64,000 nt of DNA from Streptomyces lydicus (GCF_004125265.1 NZ_RDTE01000003.1:1364001-1428000), one strand, 5' to 3'. Counted from the stretch's first letter, positions 15,450 to 24,631 are shown. Numbers and translations: made by a program. The notes: generated from the letters alone by a model not told the origin.

Positions 15450-16778
15450 ATGGCATCGCAGTCCCCCTCCACCGACCTGGACGCCGCCGCTGTCGTCGGC
15501 CGCCTCCGCCGCACCTTCGCCACCCGCCGTACCGCCGCCACGGAATGGCGGCGCGGCCAGCTCGCCGCGCTGCGTACCCTGCTCACCGATCACAGCGACG
15601 AGCTGCTCGCCGCGCTCGCCGCCGACCTCGGCAAGGGCCCCGAAGAGGCCTACCGCACCGAGATCGGCTTCACCCTCCACGAGATCGACCACACCCTGGC
15701 CCACCTCGACGACTGGCTGGCGCCCCGGCCCGCCGAGCTGCCCGACCGGCTGCTCCCGGCGACCGCCCGGGTGGTCCGCGAACCGCTCGGCGTCGTTCTG
15801 GTGATCGCGCCCTGGAACTATCCCCTGCAACTGGCGCTCGCCCCGCTCGTCGGCGCGCTGGCCGCGGGCAACTGCGCCGTCGTCAAGCCGAGCGAACTCG
15901 CCCCCGCGACCTCGGCCGCCCTGGCCCGGCTGCTGCCGCGCCACCTGGACTCCGACGCGGTGACCGTCGTCGAGGGCGCGGTACCGGAGACCACCGCCCT
16001 GCTGGCCGAGCGCTTCGACCACATCTTCTACACCGGCAACGGCGCCGTCGGCCGGATCGTGATGACGGCCGCGGCGCGGCATCTGACGCCGGTCACCCTG
16101 GAGTTGGGCGGCAAGAGCCCGGTCGTCCTCGACCCGGGTACGGATCTGGCCGCCGCGGCCCGCCGGCTCGTGACCGGCAAGTTCCTCAACGCCGGCCAGA
16201 CCTGTGTGGCGCCCGATTACGTCCTGGCGATCGGCGACACCGCACGCGCCATCGAGCCGCACCTCGCCGAGGCGGTGCACGAGGCCTACGGCGCCGATCC
16301 GGCCGGCGCCGAGGAGTACGGACGGATCGTCAACCAGCGGCACTTCGACCGGCTGACCGCCCTTCTCGACAGCGGCCGCACGGTCCTCGGCGGTACACAC
16401 GACCGCGCCACGCGCTATATGGCGCCCACCGTCCTCGCCGATGTCGCCCCCGACGCACCGGTGATGCGGGAGGAGATCTTCGGCCCGGTCCTGCCGATCG
16501 TGCCGGTGCCCGACCTGGACGCGGCGATCGCGTTCATCAACGGGCGCGACAAGCCGCTGGCGCTCTACGCGTTCACCGCGTCCGACGCCACCAAGCAGCG
16601 GCTGCTGACCGAGACCTCCTCGGGCGCGCTCACCTTCGGGCTGCCGGTCGCCCATCTCACCGCGCCCGACCTGCCGTTCGGCGGGGTCGGCGAGAGCGGG
16701 ATGGGGCGCTACCACGGCGAGTACTCCCTCGACACCTTCAGCCACAGCAAGGCGGTGCTGGACAAGCCGCTGGGGTGA
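15450..16778 (+). CDS. Aldehyde dehydrogenase (class 3-like ALDH)
   Basis: A 442-residue NAD(P)-dependent aldehyde dehydrogenase. IAPWNYP is the coenzyme-domain motif, FYTGNGAVGR the Rossmann loop, LELGGKSP (E218) the general base region, and NAGQTCVAPDY (C252) the catalytic cysteine. The length near 440 and the C-P-x-D-Y-like element resemble fatty/aromatic aldehyde dehydrogenases of the ALDH3 group. ATG 15450 begins family sequence; no strong Shine-Dalgarno is seen. It diverges from a TetR gene with a perfect operator-like repeat between them. Confidence 0.9.
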   Translation: MASQSPSTDLDAAAVVGRLRRTFATRRTAATEWRRGQLAALRTLLTDHSDELLAALAADLGKGPEEAYRTEIGFTLHEIDHTLAHLDDWLAPRPAELPDRLLPATARVVREPLGVVLVIAPWNYPLQLALAPLVGALAAGNCAVVKPSELAPATSAALARLLPRHLDSDAVTVVEGAVPETTALLAERFDHIFYTGNGAVGRIVMTAAARHLTPVTLELGGKSPVVLDPGTDLAAAARRLVTGKFLNAGQTCVAPDYVLAIGDTARAIEPHLAEAVHEAYGADPAGAEEYGRIVNQRHFDRLTALLDSGRTVLGGTHDRATRYMAPTVLADVAPDAPVMREEIFGPVLPIVPVPDLDAAIAFINGRDKPLALYAFTASDATKQRLLTETSSGALTFGLPVAHLTAPDLPFGGVGESGMGRYHGEYSLDTFSHSKAVLDKPLG

Positions 16779-16793
16779 CGGCGGTTGCGCGGT

Positions 16794-16833
16794 GGCGGCG
16801 GGTAAGCGGTGGCGCCACCCGCCACCCGCCGCC
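16794..16833. terminator. Bidirectional hairpin between convergent aldH and DUF5107 genes
   Basis: GGCGGCGGGT (16794-16803) pairs with ACCCGCCGCC (16824-16833); inside, GGTGGC pairs with GCCACC, separated by a 4 x 4 internal loop. It lies between convergent stops at 16778 and 16859. Confidence 0.55.
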
Positions 16834-16858
16834 CGCCGGGCGCACACCGACGACCGGC

Positions 16859-18901
16859 CTACACCGACGGCCCGTCCTGCACCGGCCGCATCCGGTACTC
16901 GTACCGCTCCGGGAGCGGATGCCGGGAACGGGCCTCGGCGCGGACCTGTTCGGTGACCGGTCCGCCGCCCGCGACCAGCCGCTCGGCGATGGCGTACCAG
17001 GTAGCGGCCGGCTCCTCCTCACCCTCCCGGAGCGTGGCGATCTCGAAGCCGGCGTCGAAGATCTCCCGGGCGGCGGCCGGCCGCCCCTGGGCGAGCAGCA
17101 CCTGTGCGGTCAGCAGCCGGAAGCGGCCGTCGGCCGGATCGGGCTGCGGCAGGTCGGCCAGCAGCCGCGCCGCCTCGTCGGTACGGCCGGCCGCGAGCAA
17201 CACGGGCACCGCCTCCCGGACGAGGGCCGAGCACACCGGCCGCCAGTCCCGCGCGGCCGCCCCCGGCTCCGCCGCCGCCCGTACCGCTTCGTCGCAGGCC
17301 TGCAGATAGCGGTCGGCGGCGCGCCCGTTCTCGCCCGCCTCCGCTTCGGCGACGGCCAGGCAGTACAGCGGCAGGGCGCCGGCGCCGTGGCCGAGCGCCC
17401 GCTCCCAGCTGCGGACGGCCTGGGCGCGGTCACCGGCATGCCACTGGGCGAGCCCCAGGTGATAGTCGGTGCCCGCGCCCGAGGGGGCACACTCCAGCAG
17501 ATCGCGCCAGGCCGGCCCGACCAGCGCCGGTCCGGGCACCGGGCGACCGGCCGGCAGGTCCCCGGTTCGCAGCAGCGTCAGCCAGGGCTCCTGCTCCGCG
17601 CCCAGCGCGGCCGCGTCGAACGGCGTACCCGGCAGGTCCAGACCCGCGCGGGCGGCCTCCAGTGCGCCCCAGCCTGAGCCGGTGGCCAGCGGCTCCTTGG
17701 GTTCCTGGTCGGCGTAGGGCAGCCAGGCGGCGTACGCGGCGTCGACCTCCGCGCGCGGCAGGGCGGCTTCCAGCCGCGCCGCGACCTCGTGGCGGGCCGC
17801 GCCCCAGTCCGTCCCGTGTACGGTCGCGGCGTCGGCGTCCAGCGGCCCGTAGGCCTCCAGCCAGGCGAACTCCGCACCGGCGTCGAGCGGTACCTGCTCC
17901 AGTTGTGTTCGGGCCAGGCCTGCCTGGATCTCGGCGTAGCCACCGGTGCCCGGCTCGGTGAGCCACTGTTGCCAGCGCCGCCCGGCCCGGCCGGCGCCCC
18001 ACAGGAAGAGCTTGCGGCCGCGCAGGGTGTCGGTGGAGGTCTGCGCCAGGCCTCGGCCGTCGGCGTCGAGGGAGGCGATCCAGCGGCGGGCACCGTCGGG
18101 CACCTCGTAGAAGTAGTCGGCGGGGAACTCGCTGCGCAGCGGGTACGTCCGGTCGGTGCCGTCGAAGCCGGGGACCGGGACGCGGCGCAGGCACCGTTCG
18201 TAGCCGAAGTGCCAGGCTTCCTCGGCGGGGGCCAGGACACGGGTGCGCTCGCCTTCGGGGACGGCGGTGTTGGACCACCAGTAGACGGGGACCGTGTGGT
18301 GGTGCGGGTTGCGGATCCGGACGCCCACATGGAGGAAGTCGGAGCCGCCGGGCAGCCAGAGGTCCACCTGGAAGGGCAGGTCGCGCAGCCGTTCCCACTC
18401 CCACAGCCGCAGCATCTCCCCGCCGTCCGGGGCCGGGACACGGGCGGCGTGCAGCGGTGCACAGGAGAGGGTGGTGTGGCCGGTGGCCCCGATGTTCCAT
18501 TCGATGCCGCCGGAGAACCAGGCGCCGTTGAGGGCGAAGGCCGCGGGCTGCCACACCGGGTTGCGGTACAGCAGTTCACGACCGGTGGGCTTGTGGTGCA
18601 GGGAGTACACCCGGCCGCCGAGGCCGGGCAGGACGGTGGCGCGCAGTCGGTCGTTCTCGATGACCAGCGCGTCGAGGCCGGTGGGTCGGCGGGTGCGGCC
18701 GTAGCCGTCCCGCATCCGCGTCGGCAGGATCGAACGCAGCGGCGCACCGCCGATCTGCCGTGCCATGTCGGCGGGCAGGTGGGCGTCCCGGGTCTCGATG
18801 CGGTGCGGGTCCTGGCCGCCGCGCAGCGTGGGGAGGGGGTTGTCGGGGCCGAGGGGGGCCGCGGGGAGGGTCAGGGTGGTGCGTCGCACTCTCGTGGCCA
18901 C
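16859..18901 (-). CDS. DUF5107 domain protein with C-terminal TPR-like repeats
   Basis: A 680-residue protein. The N-terminal half matches DUF5107, a sugar-mutarotase-like beta-sandwich seen in proteins linked to carbohydrate metabolism: LPGLGGRVYSLHHKPTGREL and WFSGGIEWNIGATGHT are characteristic. The C-terminal half is Ala/Leu-rich helical hairpins (for example YHLGLAQWHAGDRAQAVRSW) typical of tetratricopeptide repeats. It may bind or epimerise a sugar within a complex; no catalytic call is made. GTG 18901 is preceded by GAGG and starts the conserved region. It is a stand-alone gene, convergent with the aldehyde dehydrogenase. Confidence 0.75.
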   Translation of the reverse strand: MATRVRRTTLTLPAAPLGPDNPLPTLRGGQDPHRIETRDAHLPADMARQIGGAPLRSILPTRMRDGYGRTRRPTGLDALVIENDRLRATVLPGLGGRVYSLHHKPTGRELLYRNPVWQPAAFALNGAWFSGGIEWNIGATGHTTLSCAPLHAARVPAPDGGEMLRLWEWERLRDLPFQVDLWLPGGSDFLHVGVRIRNPHHHTVPVYWWSNTAVPEGERTRVLAPAEEAWHFGYERCLRRVPVPGFDGTDRTYPLRSEFPADYFYEVPDGARRWIASLDADGRGLAQTSTDTLRGRKLFLWGAGRAGRRWQQWLTEPGTGGYAEIQAGLARTQLEQVPLDAGAEFAWLEAYGPLDADAATVHGTDWGAARHEVAARLEAALPRAEVDAAYAAWLPYADQEPKEPLATGSGWGALEAARAGLDLPGTPFDAAALGAEQEPWLTLLRTGDLPAGRPVPGPALVGPAWRDLLECAPSGAGTDYHLGLAQWHAGDRAQAVRSWERALGHGAGALPLYCLAVAEAEAGENGRAADRYLQACDEAVRAAAEPGAAARDWRPVCSALVREAVPVLLAAGRTDEAARLLADLPQPDPADGRFRLLTAQVLLAQGRPAAAREIFDAGFEIATLREGEEEPAATWYAIAERLVAGGGPVTEQVRAEARSRHPLPERYEYRMRPVQDGPSV

Positions 18902-19199
18902 GGCTGCCTCGCAATGCTGGACCGGGCCACCCCGGCTGTGGCGGCCTCCTGTTGACCATGGAACCGCGTGATCGCCCCTCTGCACAGGGCTTCTTGCGGC
19001 CCGGGGAAGTCAGGGTTGAGCAAAGAGGACCTCACGGGGGACGGCGAGGAGTGCCGCGGCACGGTCCGGCCCGTACCGGGATCGGCACACAAACGCACCG
19101 AAAAAAAGGGAAGGCCCCAAAACTTCCGCAGAAATAGCCTGTCACTTCGACTCACCCACACACAGCAGCCCCTGCACAACAGAACGGAAGTCCGTACTC
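18902..19199. other. Divergent intergenic region, 298 bp
   Basis: No convincing gene. The right half (about 19085-19170) is unusually A-rich for this genome and probably holds the promoter of the DUF6204 gene. ACGGA-AG-TCCGT, a small inverted repeat, lies about 10 bp before the DUF6204 start and includes the probable ribosome-binding GGAAG. Confidence 0.4.
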
Positions 19200-19535
19200 A
19201 TGGCGACGCAGCACACCTACCGAGTCATCGTCCGCGGCAAATGGGACGGCCTCACGGCCGAGTCCCGTGCGCACCTGCTCGCCGAGGTGGCCGACCACGG
19301 CCTGGCGCAGCTGCAGTTCACGCCCGAGGGCTCGCTGGCGTACGACAGCGCGCTGCACTCCTTCAGCTACCGCTTCGTCATCGTCTCGGACGCGGCGGAC
19401 GGCGAGGAGATGGCCGCCGTGCTCGCCGAGGACAAGGCGGAGCGGGCGCTGAAGGCCGCGGGGCTGGGCTATCGGGAACTGCGCTCCACGGCCACGGACA
19501 TGGACACGATGAAAATCAACCGCAAGTCCCGCTAG
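19200..19535 (+). CDS. DUF6204 family protein
   Basis: A 111-residue protein that begins TYRVIVRGKWDGLTAESRAH, the hallmark of a small family found mainly in Streptomyces. The function is unknown. It is an alpha/beta polypeptide with no signal peptide or membrane segment. ATG 19200 has GGAAG upstream. It overlaps the 3' end of the convergent VOC gene by 20 bp. Confidence 0.75.
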   Translation: MATQHTYRVIVRGKWDGLTAESRAHLLAEVADHGLAQLQFTPEGSLAYDSALHSFSYRFVIVSDAADGEEMAAVLAEDKAERALKAAGLGYRELRSTATDMDTMKINRKSR

Positions 19536-19929
19536 CACAGGCCTCGTCGGACGGCTGCGCGCCGGTGCCCGGCTCGGTGAAGCGCAGCCGGTTCCCGAAG
19601 GGGTCGGTCAGGGTGAGCGAGGTTCCGGTCTCGTCCTGTTCCAGACCGGGCCGCAGATACGGATAGCGCTTGCCGGCCAGCTCGGCATGGAGCGCGTGGA
19701 CCCCGCTGAGTTCCGTGTAGAGCGTGGAGCCCGGTGTCGCATCGCCGTGGTGCTCCGACAGATGCAGCACGAGGTCACCGCGCGAGACCTGGGTGTAGAG
19801 CGGCATACCGGGCTCGAAGCGGTGCTCCCAGTCGATGCCGCAGCCGACGTAGTCGACGTAGAACTCATGGGCCTTGGCCACGTCGAAGATCCGGAAGACC
19901 GGCACGGTGCGCCGGAAGACGATGTCCAT
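19516..19929 (-). CDS. Glyoxalase-superfamily (VOC) protein
   Basis: A 137-residue VOC domain of the group that includes bleomycin-binding resistance proteins: VPVFRIFDVAKAHEFYVDYV starts the fold and LTLTDPFGNRLRFTEP ends it, with HLSEHHGD in the middle. Binding or sequestration of a small molecule is as likely as catalysis. Start MDIVFRRTVP at 19929. It lies 14 bp after the GNAT gene on the same strand and is probably co-transcribed with it. Confidence 0.8.
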   Translation of the reverse strand: MDIVFRRTVPVFRIFDVAKAHEFYVDYVGCGIDWEHRFEPGMPLYTQVSRGDLVLHLSEHHGDATPGSTLYTELSGVHALHAELAGKRYPYLRPGLEQDETGTSLTLTDPFGNRLRFTEPGTGAQPSDEACASGTCG

Positions 19930-19942
19930 GCCGGACAGGGAA

Positions 19943-20494
19943 TCACACGGTTTCCCCGGCGACCATCTCGGCGGTGATCGCCCAGCGCTCGTGGTCGCGC
20001 CAGGCGCCGTCGATGAAGAGGAAGTCCGGGGAGAACCCCTCCAGCCGGAATCCGGCCCGCTCGACCAGGGCGATCGACCGCTCATTGGCGGGCTGGACGT
20101 TGACCTCCAGCCGGTGCAGCCCCATCTCCCCGAAGGCGTGGTGCAGGACGAGCCGCAGGCCCTCGCTCATCAGCCCCCGTCCGGCGGCGTGCGCGAAGGC
20201 GCCGTAGCCGATCGCCCCGCAGCGGAAGGCACCGTGCACGATGTTGTTGACCGTCAGATAGCCGGCGATCCGCCCGTCGGCGAGCTCGCAGATCAAGAAG
20301 CCCTCGCGCGCAGGCTCCTGGAGCCGGAGCAGATAGGCGTCGTAGGCGGCGTCCTCGGCCGGCGGGAAGAGCCAGGGGCGGTGCAGTTCCGCGCTCTGCC
20401 GGGCCAGCGCGGTGAACTCGTCCCGGTCGGCGGCGGTGAAGTGCCGGATGCCCACCCGCGGGCCGTGTGCGAGGTAGCGGTCGTTGGTCGTCAC
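19943..20494 (-). CDS. RimJ/RimL-type GNAT N-acetyltransferase
   Basis: A 183-residue GNAT. IGYGAFAHAAGRGLMSEGLR is the acetyl-CoA loop (normally Q/R-G-x-G-x-A/G), and HRLEVNVQPANERSIALVER followed by AGFRLEG is the conserved core of the RimJ/RimL class that acetylates protein N-termini or small amines. GTG 20494 begins TTNDRYLAHGPRVGIRHF. It is probably in an operon with the VOC gene downstream. Confidence 0.84.
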   Translation of the reverse strand: MTTNDRYLAHGPRVGIRHFTAADRDEFTALARQSAELHRPWLFPPAEDAAYDAYLLRLQEPAREGFLICELADGRIAGYLTVNNIVHGAFRCGAIGYGAFAHAAGRGLMSEGLRLVLHHAFGEMGLHRLEVNVQPANERSIALVERAGFRLEGFSPDFLFIDGAWRDHERWAITAEMVAGETV

Positions 20495-20698
20495 CGGAGG
20501 ATCGTACGGAGGAGGAGGGCGGCGGGCCGGCAATTTGCGGTGGTGCCGCCGCGGGGGGCGAGGGGCCCGCCCGAGGTCACACCGGCACCTGGCCTCCGGC
20601 CTGCCCCGGACCAAGAGGTCGTCTTGGGCCGTACCTGGCGCAGGGCCCGGACGGCCGAGGGTTCCGCCCGCTGTTGCCGGTGACGGGCTGCAACGTCG

Positions 20699-22054
20699 TC
20701 ATTTGTGCTCGCGCAGGAAGGTAGGGATCTCATCGCGAGTCGGGTAGTTCGGCAGGGGGGCCGGCCTGTCCTGAAGGAACGCAGTGATGACGGCGGCGGC
20801 TCGGTCGTTGTTGTCGTCCAGGCCGTTCCACATGTGGTGTCCGACTCCGGGCATGTACTGCGTGCGCTGGATGGCGGGGTCATGGGCAAGGATGCCGGTC
20901 TCCCATTGACGGATCTGGGAGGAGCACTCGGCGATCATCAGCATCGCGGGGGTCCGGGACCGCCTCAGCAGCGGTGCGATGGAGGGCGAGTCTTTGACCG
21001 TCTGCTCCACGCGAAGGCTGGCGGCGGGGCTGAAGGAGAAGTTCTGTGTGGTGTTCTCGGCCGGGATGCGGTGCGCGTCGCGCGCGCAGTATGCCGATGC
21101 GGTGTCGCTGCCGAGGTCTGCGGCGGTGAAAGCGTTGTCACCTTCGGCCTGTCCGATCAGTCCGGTGCCGGGGGTGAGGAGTCCAAGTCGCATGAGACCG
21201 AACGCCACGGCGTACCGGGGGACGTGCGTCGATCGCGGTCCGGTCATGGCCGGCGCGAGGCCCTGTGCGGATTTTCGGCCCTTGTGCCCGGTGATGTGTG
21301 CGGTGGGGCCGTCCATGGGGCCGGGCTCGGCGATGATCGCCCGGTGCAAGCGTGCGGCGACGCCCGGGTCGGCCAGGGCTCGGGTGAGCACGACCCCGCC
21401 TGAGGAGAATCCGAGCATGTCGACCTTGCCGTTGTTGAGGCGGTCCTTGCCCTTGTTCAGGCGGTCGATGAAGGCGGCGAGGTCGCGGACCGACCTGGAG
21501 ATCGTGTACTGGCCCATGGGGAGCAGGTCGCTTCGTCCGCCACCGGCCTGTTCGTAGGTGTAGACGTCGTAGCCCTGGCGTGCCAGGAGTTGCAGGAACC
21601 GGTGGTCGTGCACCGAGATGCCACGGACCGGTCCGCCGTTGAGGTACACGAACGGGATGGGATGTCTGGTGCCGGGGTTCGCCGGCGGGTAGTGATACAC
21701 CGCGACCCGGCTGCCTGTGGTCAGGCTCCAGTGCTGCGTCGTCACGAATGGCAGGGCGGGCGGGTACCGCCGGTCCTGCGGCACGGTCGGGATGCAGACC
21801 GCCGCCGTCAGCGCCGCCGCGACAACCACTGGCAGGAACGGCACGAGCCGCGCCGGCCAAGTGCGGCGCCGGCCCCGCCACATGGCGAGGACAGCCCCGG
21901 CCCCAAGGGTCGTCAACCATGCGGCAAGCCCCGAGCCCGCCCCGTCTGTGAGGGCGATCAGTGCGAGAAAGACGACGACCGGCGTCGCGACGGCGGCCAG
22001 GGCCGGCAGTAAGCGTCCGGTGAAGCGGACGAGGCGTATGGCGAACGTGGGCAC
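20699..22054 (-). CDS. Membrane-anchored alpha/beta hydrolase
   Basis: A 451-residue protein with three predicted N-terminal membrane helices (about 13-35, 43-58, 66-86) and an alpha/beta-hydrolase domain facing outward or anchored at the membrane. LNGGPVRG resembles the oxyanion HGGPG of prolyl iminopeptidases, YEQAGGGRSD the next loop, GFSSGG has the nucleophile serine, and GVGHHMW the histidine. The substrate is unknown. GTG 22054 has GGAGG seven bases upstream. It is divergent from a TetR gene across a pair of 13-bp direct repeats. An integrase remnant lies beyond the TetR gene, suggesting an acquired cassette. Confidence 0.8.
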   Translation of the reverse strand: MPTFAIRLVRFTGRLLPALAAVATPVVVFLALIALTDGAGSGLAAWLTTLGAGAVLAMWRGRRRTWPARLVPFLPVVVAAALTAAVCIPTVPQDRRYPPALPFVTTQHWSLTTGSRVAVYHYPPANPGTRHPIPFVYLNGGPVRGISVHDHRFLQLLARQGYDVYTYEQAGGGRSDLLPMGQYTISRSVRDLAAFIDRLNKGKDRLNNGKVDMLGFSSGGVVLTRALADPGVAARLHRAIIAEPGPMDGPTAHITGHKGRKSAQGLAPAMTGPRSTHVPRYAVAFGLMRLGLLTPGTGLIGQAEGDNAFTAADLGSDTASAYCARDAHRIPAENTTQNFSFSPAASLRVEQTVKDSPSIAPLLRRSRTPAMLMIAECSSQIRQWETGILAHDPAIQRTQYMPGVGHHMWNGLDDNNDRAAAVITAFLQDRPAPLPNYPTRDEIPTFLREHK

Positions 22055-22067
22055 GGCGGACCTCCAG

Positions 22068-22093
22068 TTTCAGAACGCTGTTTCAAAACGACG
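22068..22093. promoter_or_regulatory. Tandem 13-bp direct repeat between hydrolase and tetR
   Basis: TTTCAGAACGCTG (22068-22080) is followed directly by TTTCAAAACGACG (22081-22093), with 11 of 13 bases equal. It lies in an AT-rich stretch within the 56-bp divergent gap, the likely operator for the TetR protein. Confidence 0.55.
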
Positions 22094-22110
22094 TTATCAG
22101 AGCGGGTAGG

Positions 22111-22737
22111 ATGCTGGTCGTGGGTAGGCCGAGAACAAATGACGAGGCCGTCAAAGAGCGGCTTGTGGAGTGCGCGACCGAGATGCTCGCCACCCGTCCG
22201 CGGGAGTCGGTCACGGTCCGCGCCGTGGCCGCTGCCGCCGAGACGTCGACGACGGCGGTGTACTCCTTGTTCGGCGGTAAGGACCGGCTGGTCGGTGCGG
22301 TGCGCGACAGAGCCGTCGCCGGCCTGTTCCAGGAACTGTCGGCGCTGCAGACCTCCGCGGACCCTCTCACCGACCTCTACGCGCTGGCCGTCGCGTACCG
22401 TCGTTGGGGGCGCGGACACAGTCATCTGTACACCGTGCTGTTCGGTGGTGTGCAGTCCTTCGATCCGTCGGGGGAGGCCGGTGCCAGTGACCCGATCCGC
22501 CCGCTCCTCGCGGCGATCGATCGCGCGTTGGCGGCGTCCATCCTGGTCGGCGAAGCAACGTCGATCGCCCTGTCGGTCTGGGCCACCCTGCACGGGCTCG
22601 TGACTCTCGAACTGGCCGGGGCCCTCGATGCCGCCACCGCCGAGGCCGTATTCCGGCCGACGATTCACGCCACGTTGCGCGGATGGGCGACCCCGGCGGT
22701 GTTCCGCAGCCTTCGCCAGGCCGAACTCGCTCCTTGA
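22111..22737 (+). CDS. TetR-family transcriptional regulator (WHG-type C-terminal domain)
   Basis: A 208-residue regulator. The HTH at about 12-58 includes VRAVAAAAETSTTAVYSLFG, the S-T-x-A-V-Y-x-x-F recognition helix. The ligand domain contains LYALAVAYRRWGRGHSHLYT and a tail with WATLHGLVTLELAG, typical of the WHG group. ATG 22111 or GTG 22120 could be the start. It probably represses the divergent membrane hydrolase. Confidence 0.86.
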   Translation: MLVVGRPRTNDEAVKERLVECATEMLATRPRESVTVRAVAAAAETSTTAVYSLFGGKDRLVGAVRDRAVAGLFQELSALQTSADPLTDLYALAVAYRRWGRGHSHLYTVLFGGVQSFDPSGEAGASDPIRPLLAAIDRALAASILVGEATSIALSVWATLHGLVTLELAGALDAATAEAVFRPTIHATLRGWATPAVFRSLRQAELAP

Positions 22738-22742
22738 CAGCA

Positions 22743-22874
22743 TCAAGGCCGCAGGTCGAATGCGTGGCTCCGGACGCTGCCGGGCCGGTTGTACCGGGCG
22801 ACGAAATCGATCAGGTGCCGGCGTACCGGCTCGACAGCCTGCCCCTCCTCATCGAAGACAAGCCACGGCACCAC
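22743..22874 (-). pseudogene. Remnant of a tyrosine recombinase (phage-type integrase), N-terminal fragment
   Basis: About 43 codons read on the minus strand from near 22874 to a TGA at 22743-22745. The peptide WLVFDEEGQAVEPVRRHLID and the following FVARYNRPGSVRSHAFDLRP resemble the N-terminal SAM-like core-binding domain of Streptomyces site-specific integrases (V-x-P-V-x-x-F-L ... S-P-x-T-L/V-R-S-Y-A-x-D-L). The catalytic domain is absent and the frame ends abruptly, so it is a relic. The rest of 22875-23080 holds no gene that I can support. Confidence 0.5.
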
Positions 22875-23080
22875 GCCGGGTTCGCGGCCACATGCCCCCA
22901 CCGCGGCAGGCGAATCGATCGGGCATCACGCGAGACCTCGTCCAACTGTGCTGCGCTCCTTGCTCGTTCGGATGCGCAACATCTGCCGACTGGACCGACT
23001 GGGGGATGCGCCGTGGCCCGGCGCGTCGCTCGGCAGTCCGGTCGACACCTCGTTGCCCCCGCCTCCGCACCCTCCCGTCC

Positions 23081-24604
23081 CTACTGCCACACCGGCGCAT
23101 CCATGCCGCAACGGCCGGGCGGGGTCGCCCAGGTGGCCGGGGAGCCGTCGAAGGAGACGGGTGGGAGGGCGTGGCGGAGCCGGCCGAGGGGGCTGTCGGT
23201 TTCGCGGAGGTGGTGCGCGGGGTCGTGGTCGCCGGTGATGGGCGCCTCTGGATGTGGTTCGAGGGTCCCGGGTCCGGCGGTCCCGAGCCCGGCGGTCCCG
23301 GGTCCGGGGTGCGGCTCGGCGCCGTCCGCCAGGTCGTGCGTCAGCCACCGCGCGGTGCGGGCCAGGGCGAGGGTGGCGAGGAACGAGCCGCCGGTGCGGG
23401 ACTGTTCGGTCAGTGCGCGGAGCACGGCCGCGGCCAGCAGGTAGCCGGTTCCGTGGTCGAGCGCCTGGGCGGGGAGTGCGCCGGGGGCGCCACTGCGCTG
23501 CGCTCCGCCTCCGCTCTCTTTCGCGTCCGTGGACGCCGAGCCCGCGTCCGCCTCGACGGCGGCGATCCCGGTGGCCACCTGCACCAGGCTGTCGAAGCCG
23601 CGCCGGCCGCCCCACGGCCCGTCGTCGCCCCAGGCGGAGAGCCGGGCCACCACCAGCCCCGGGCGGCGCGCGGTCAGCGCCTCGGGGGTGAGGCCGAAGC
23701 GGTCGAGTGCGCCGGGGCGGTAGCCGGTCACCACCACGTCCGCGCGGGAGAGCAGTTCCTCGAAGGAGGCGCGGCCGGCGGGTGAACCGAGGTCGAGTGC
23801 GGTGGACCGTTTGCCGAAGCCGGTGTCGCTGTGGGCGTCCTGACTCTCCGGCAGTTGCGGGGCGTCGATCCGCAGGACCTCCGCGCCGAGCAGGGCCAGC
23901 GTGCGGGTGGCGACCGGCCCGGCGATCACCCGGGTCAGATCGAGCACCCGCAGCCCGGCGGCCGGGAGCGCCGGGGAGCCGGCGAGCGAGGGCAGCGCAC
24001 GGGCCGGTGCGTCGCCGAGGGGGGCGAGGGTCAGCAGCGGGTGAGCGGCCACGGCGGTGCCCTGCGGGTGGGCGCGCCATTCCTCGGGAGTGCGGAGGGC
24101 CACCGCCAGCCCGCCCGCGGCACAGACCGTCTCCTCGATCTCCTCGGCCCGGCGGCCGGACAGTTCGGCCTCGACGTCCGCTCCCCCGGCGGTCTCGGGG
24201 AGCTCCAGCGCGCGGAGCAACCGGGCGCGGTGGTGCGGGTAGTTGGCGTGGGTGCGTACCCAGCCGTCCGCGGTGCGCCAGAAGCGGGAGAGCGGCGCGA
24301 AGGACGAGCAGGCGCGGCCGTCGACCCGCAGATGGCGTTCGCTGAGGAAGGCGGTGGCCACCGCGCCGTCGTCGACCCGTACGACGGGCACCGGACCGCC
24401 GTTGCGCCGGGCTGCCAGTTCGGCCCCTGCCAGCGCGCAGACCGCGACCGTGGACCGGGCCAGCGACATGACCGGCAGCCGGGCCGGCAGCAGACCGGGG
24501 GGACCGCCGTACGTGATCCGTTCCGTCAGGGCCGGGTCGCCGCCCAAAGCCGCCCAGGCCGGATCCGTACCCCGCTGCCGCGCACCCTCGTGTCCTCGCC
24601 CCAT
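23081..24604 (-). CDS. CaiB/BaiF-type (class III) CoA transferase
   Basis: A 507-residue CoA transferase. AGLRVLDLTRVIAGPVATRT followed by LALLGAEVLRID is the family signature, with DLGSPAGRASFEELLSRADV and VVARLSAWGDDGPWGGRRGFD downstream. The catalytic aspartate expected after this is within the HGTGYLLAAA region. An extra N-terminal half before the signature shows this is the long, two-part form with an inverted order of lobes. A Pro/Gly-rich loop near residue 425 contains GPGTAGLGTAGPGT. It carries CoA between carboxylic acids; the substrates are unknown. It lies 27 bp after the DUF2867 gene on the same strand, so the two probably form one operon. Confidence 0.82.
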   Translation of the reverse strand: MGRGHEGARQRGTDPAWAALGGDPALTERITYGGPPGLLPARLPVMSLARSTVAVCALAGAELAARRNGGPVPVVRVDDGAVATAFLSERHLRVDGRACSSFAPLSRFWRTADGWVRTHANYPHHRARLLRALELPETAGGADVEAELSGRRAEEIEETVCAAGGLAVALRTPEEWRAHPQGTAVAAHPLLTLAPLGDAPARALPSLAGSPALPAAGLRVLDLTRVIAGPVATRTLALLGAEVLRIDAPQLPESQDAHSDTGFGKRSTALDLGSPAGRASFEELLSRADVVVTGYRPGALDRFGLTPEALTARRPGLVVARLSAWGDDGPWGGRRGFDSLVQVATGIAAVEADAGSASTDAKESGGGAQRSGAPGALPAQALDHGTGYLLAAAVLRALTEQSRTGGSFLATLALARTARWLTHDLADGAEPHPGPGTAGLGTAGPGTLEPHPEAPITGDHDPAHHLRETDSPLGRLRHALPPVSFDGSPATWATPPGRCGMDAPVWQ

Positions 24605-24631
24605 GGGCGGCAGTCTGGCACGGGGCCCGGG

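Noticed and set aside
22875..23080. A possible continuation of the integrase remnant
   Set aside because: No frame in either strand gives recombinase-like sequence beyond 22874.
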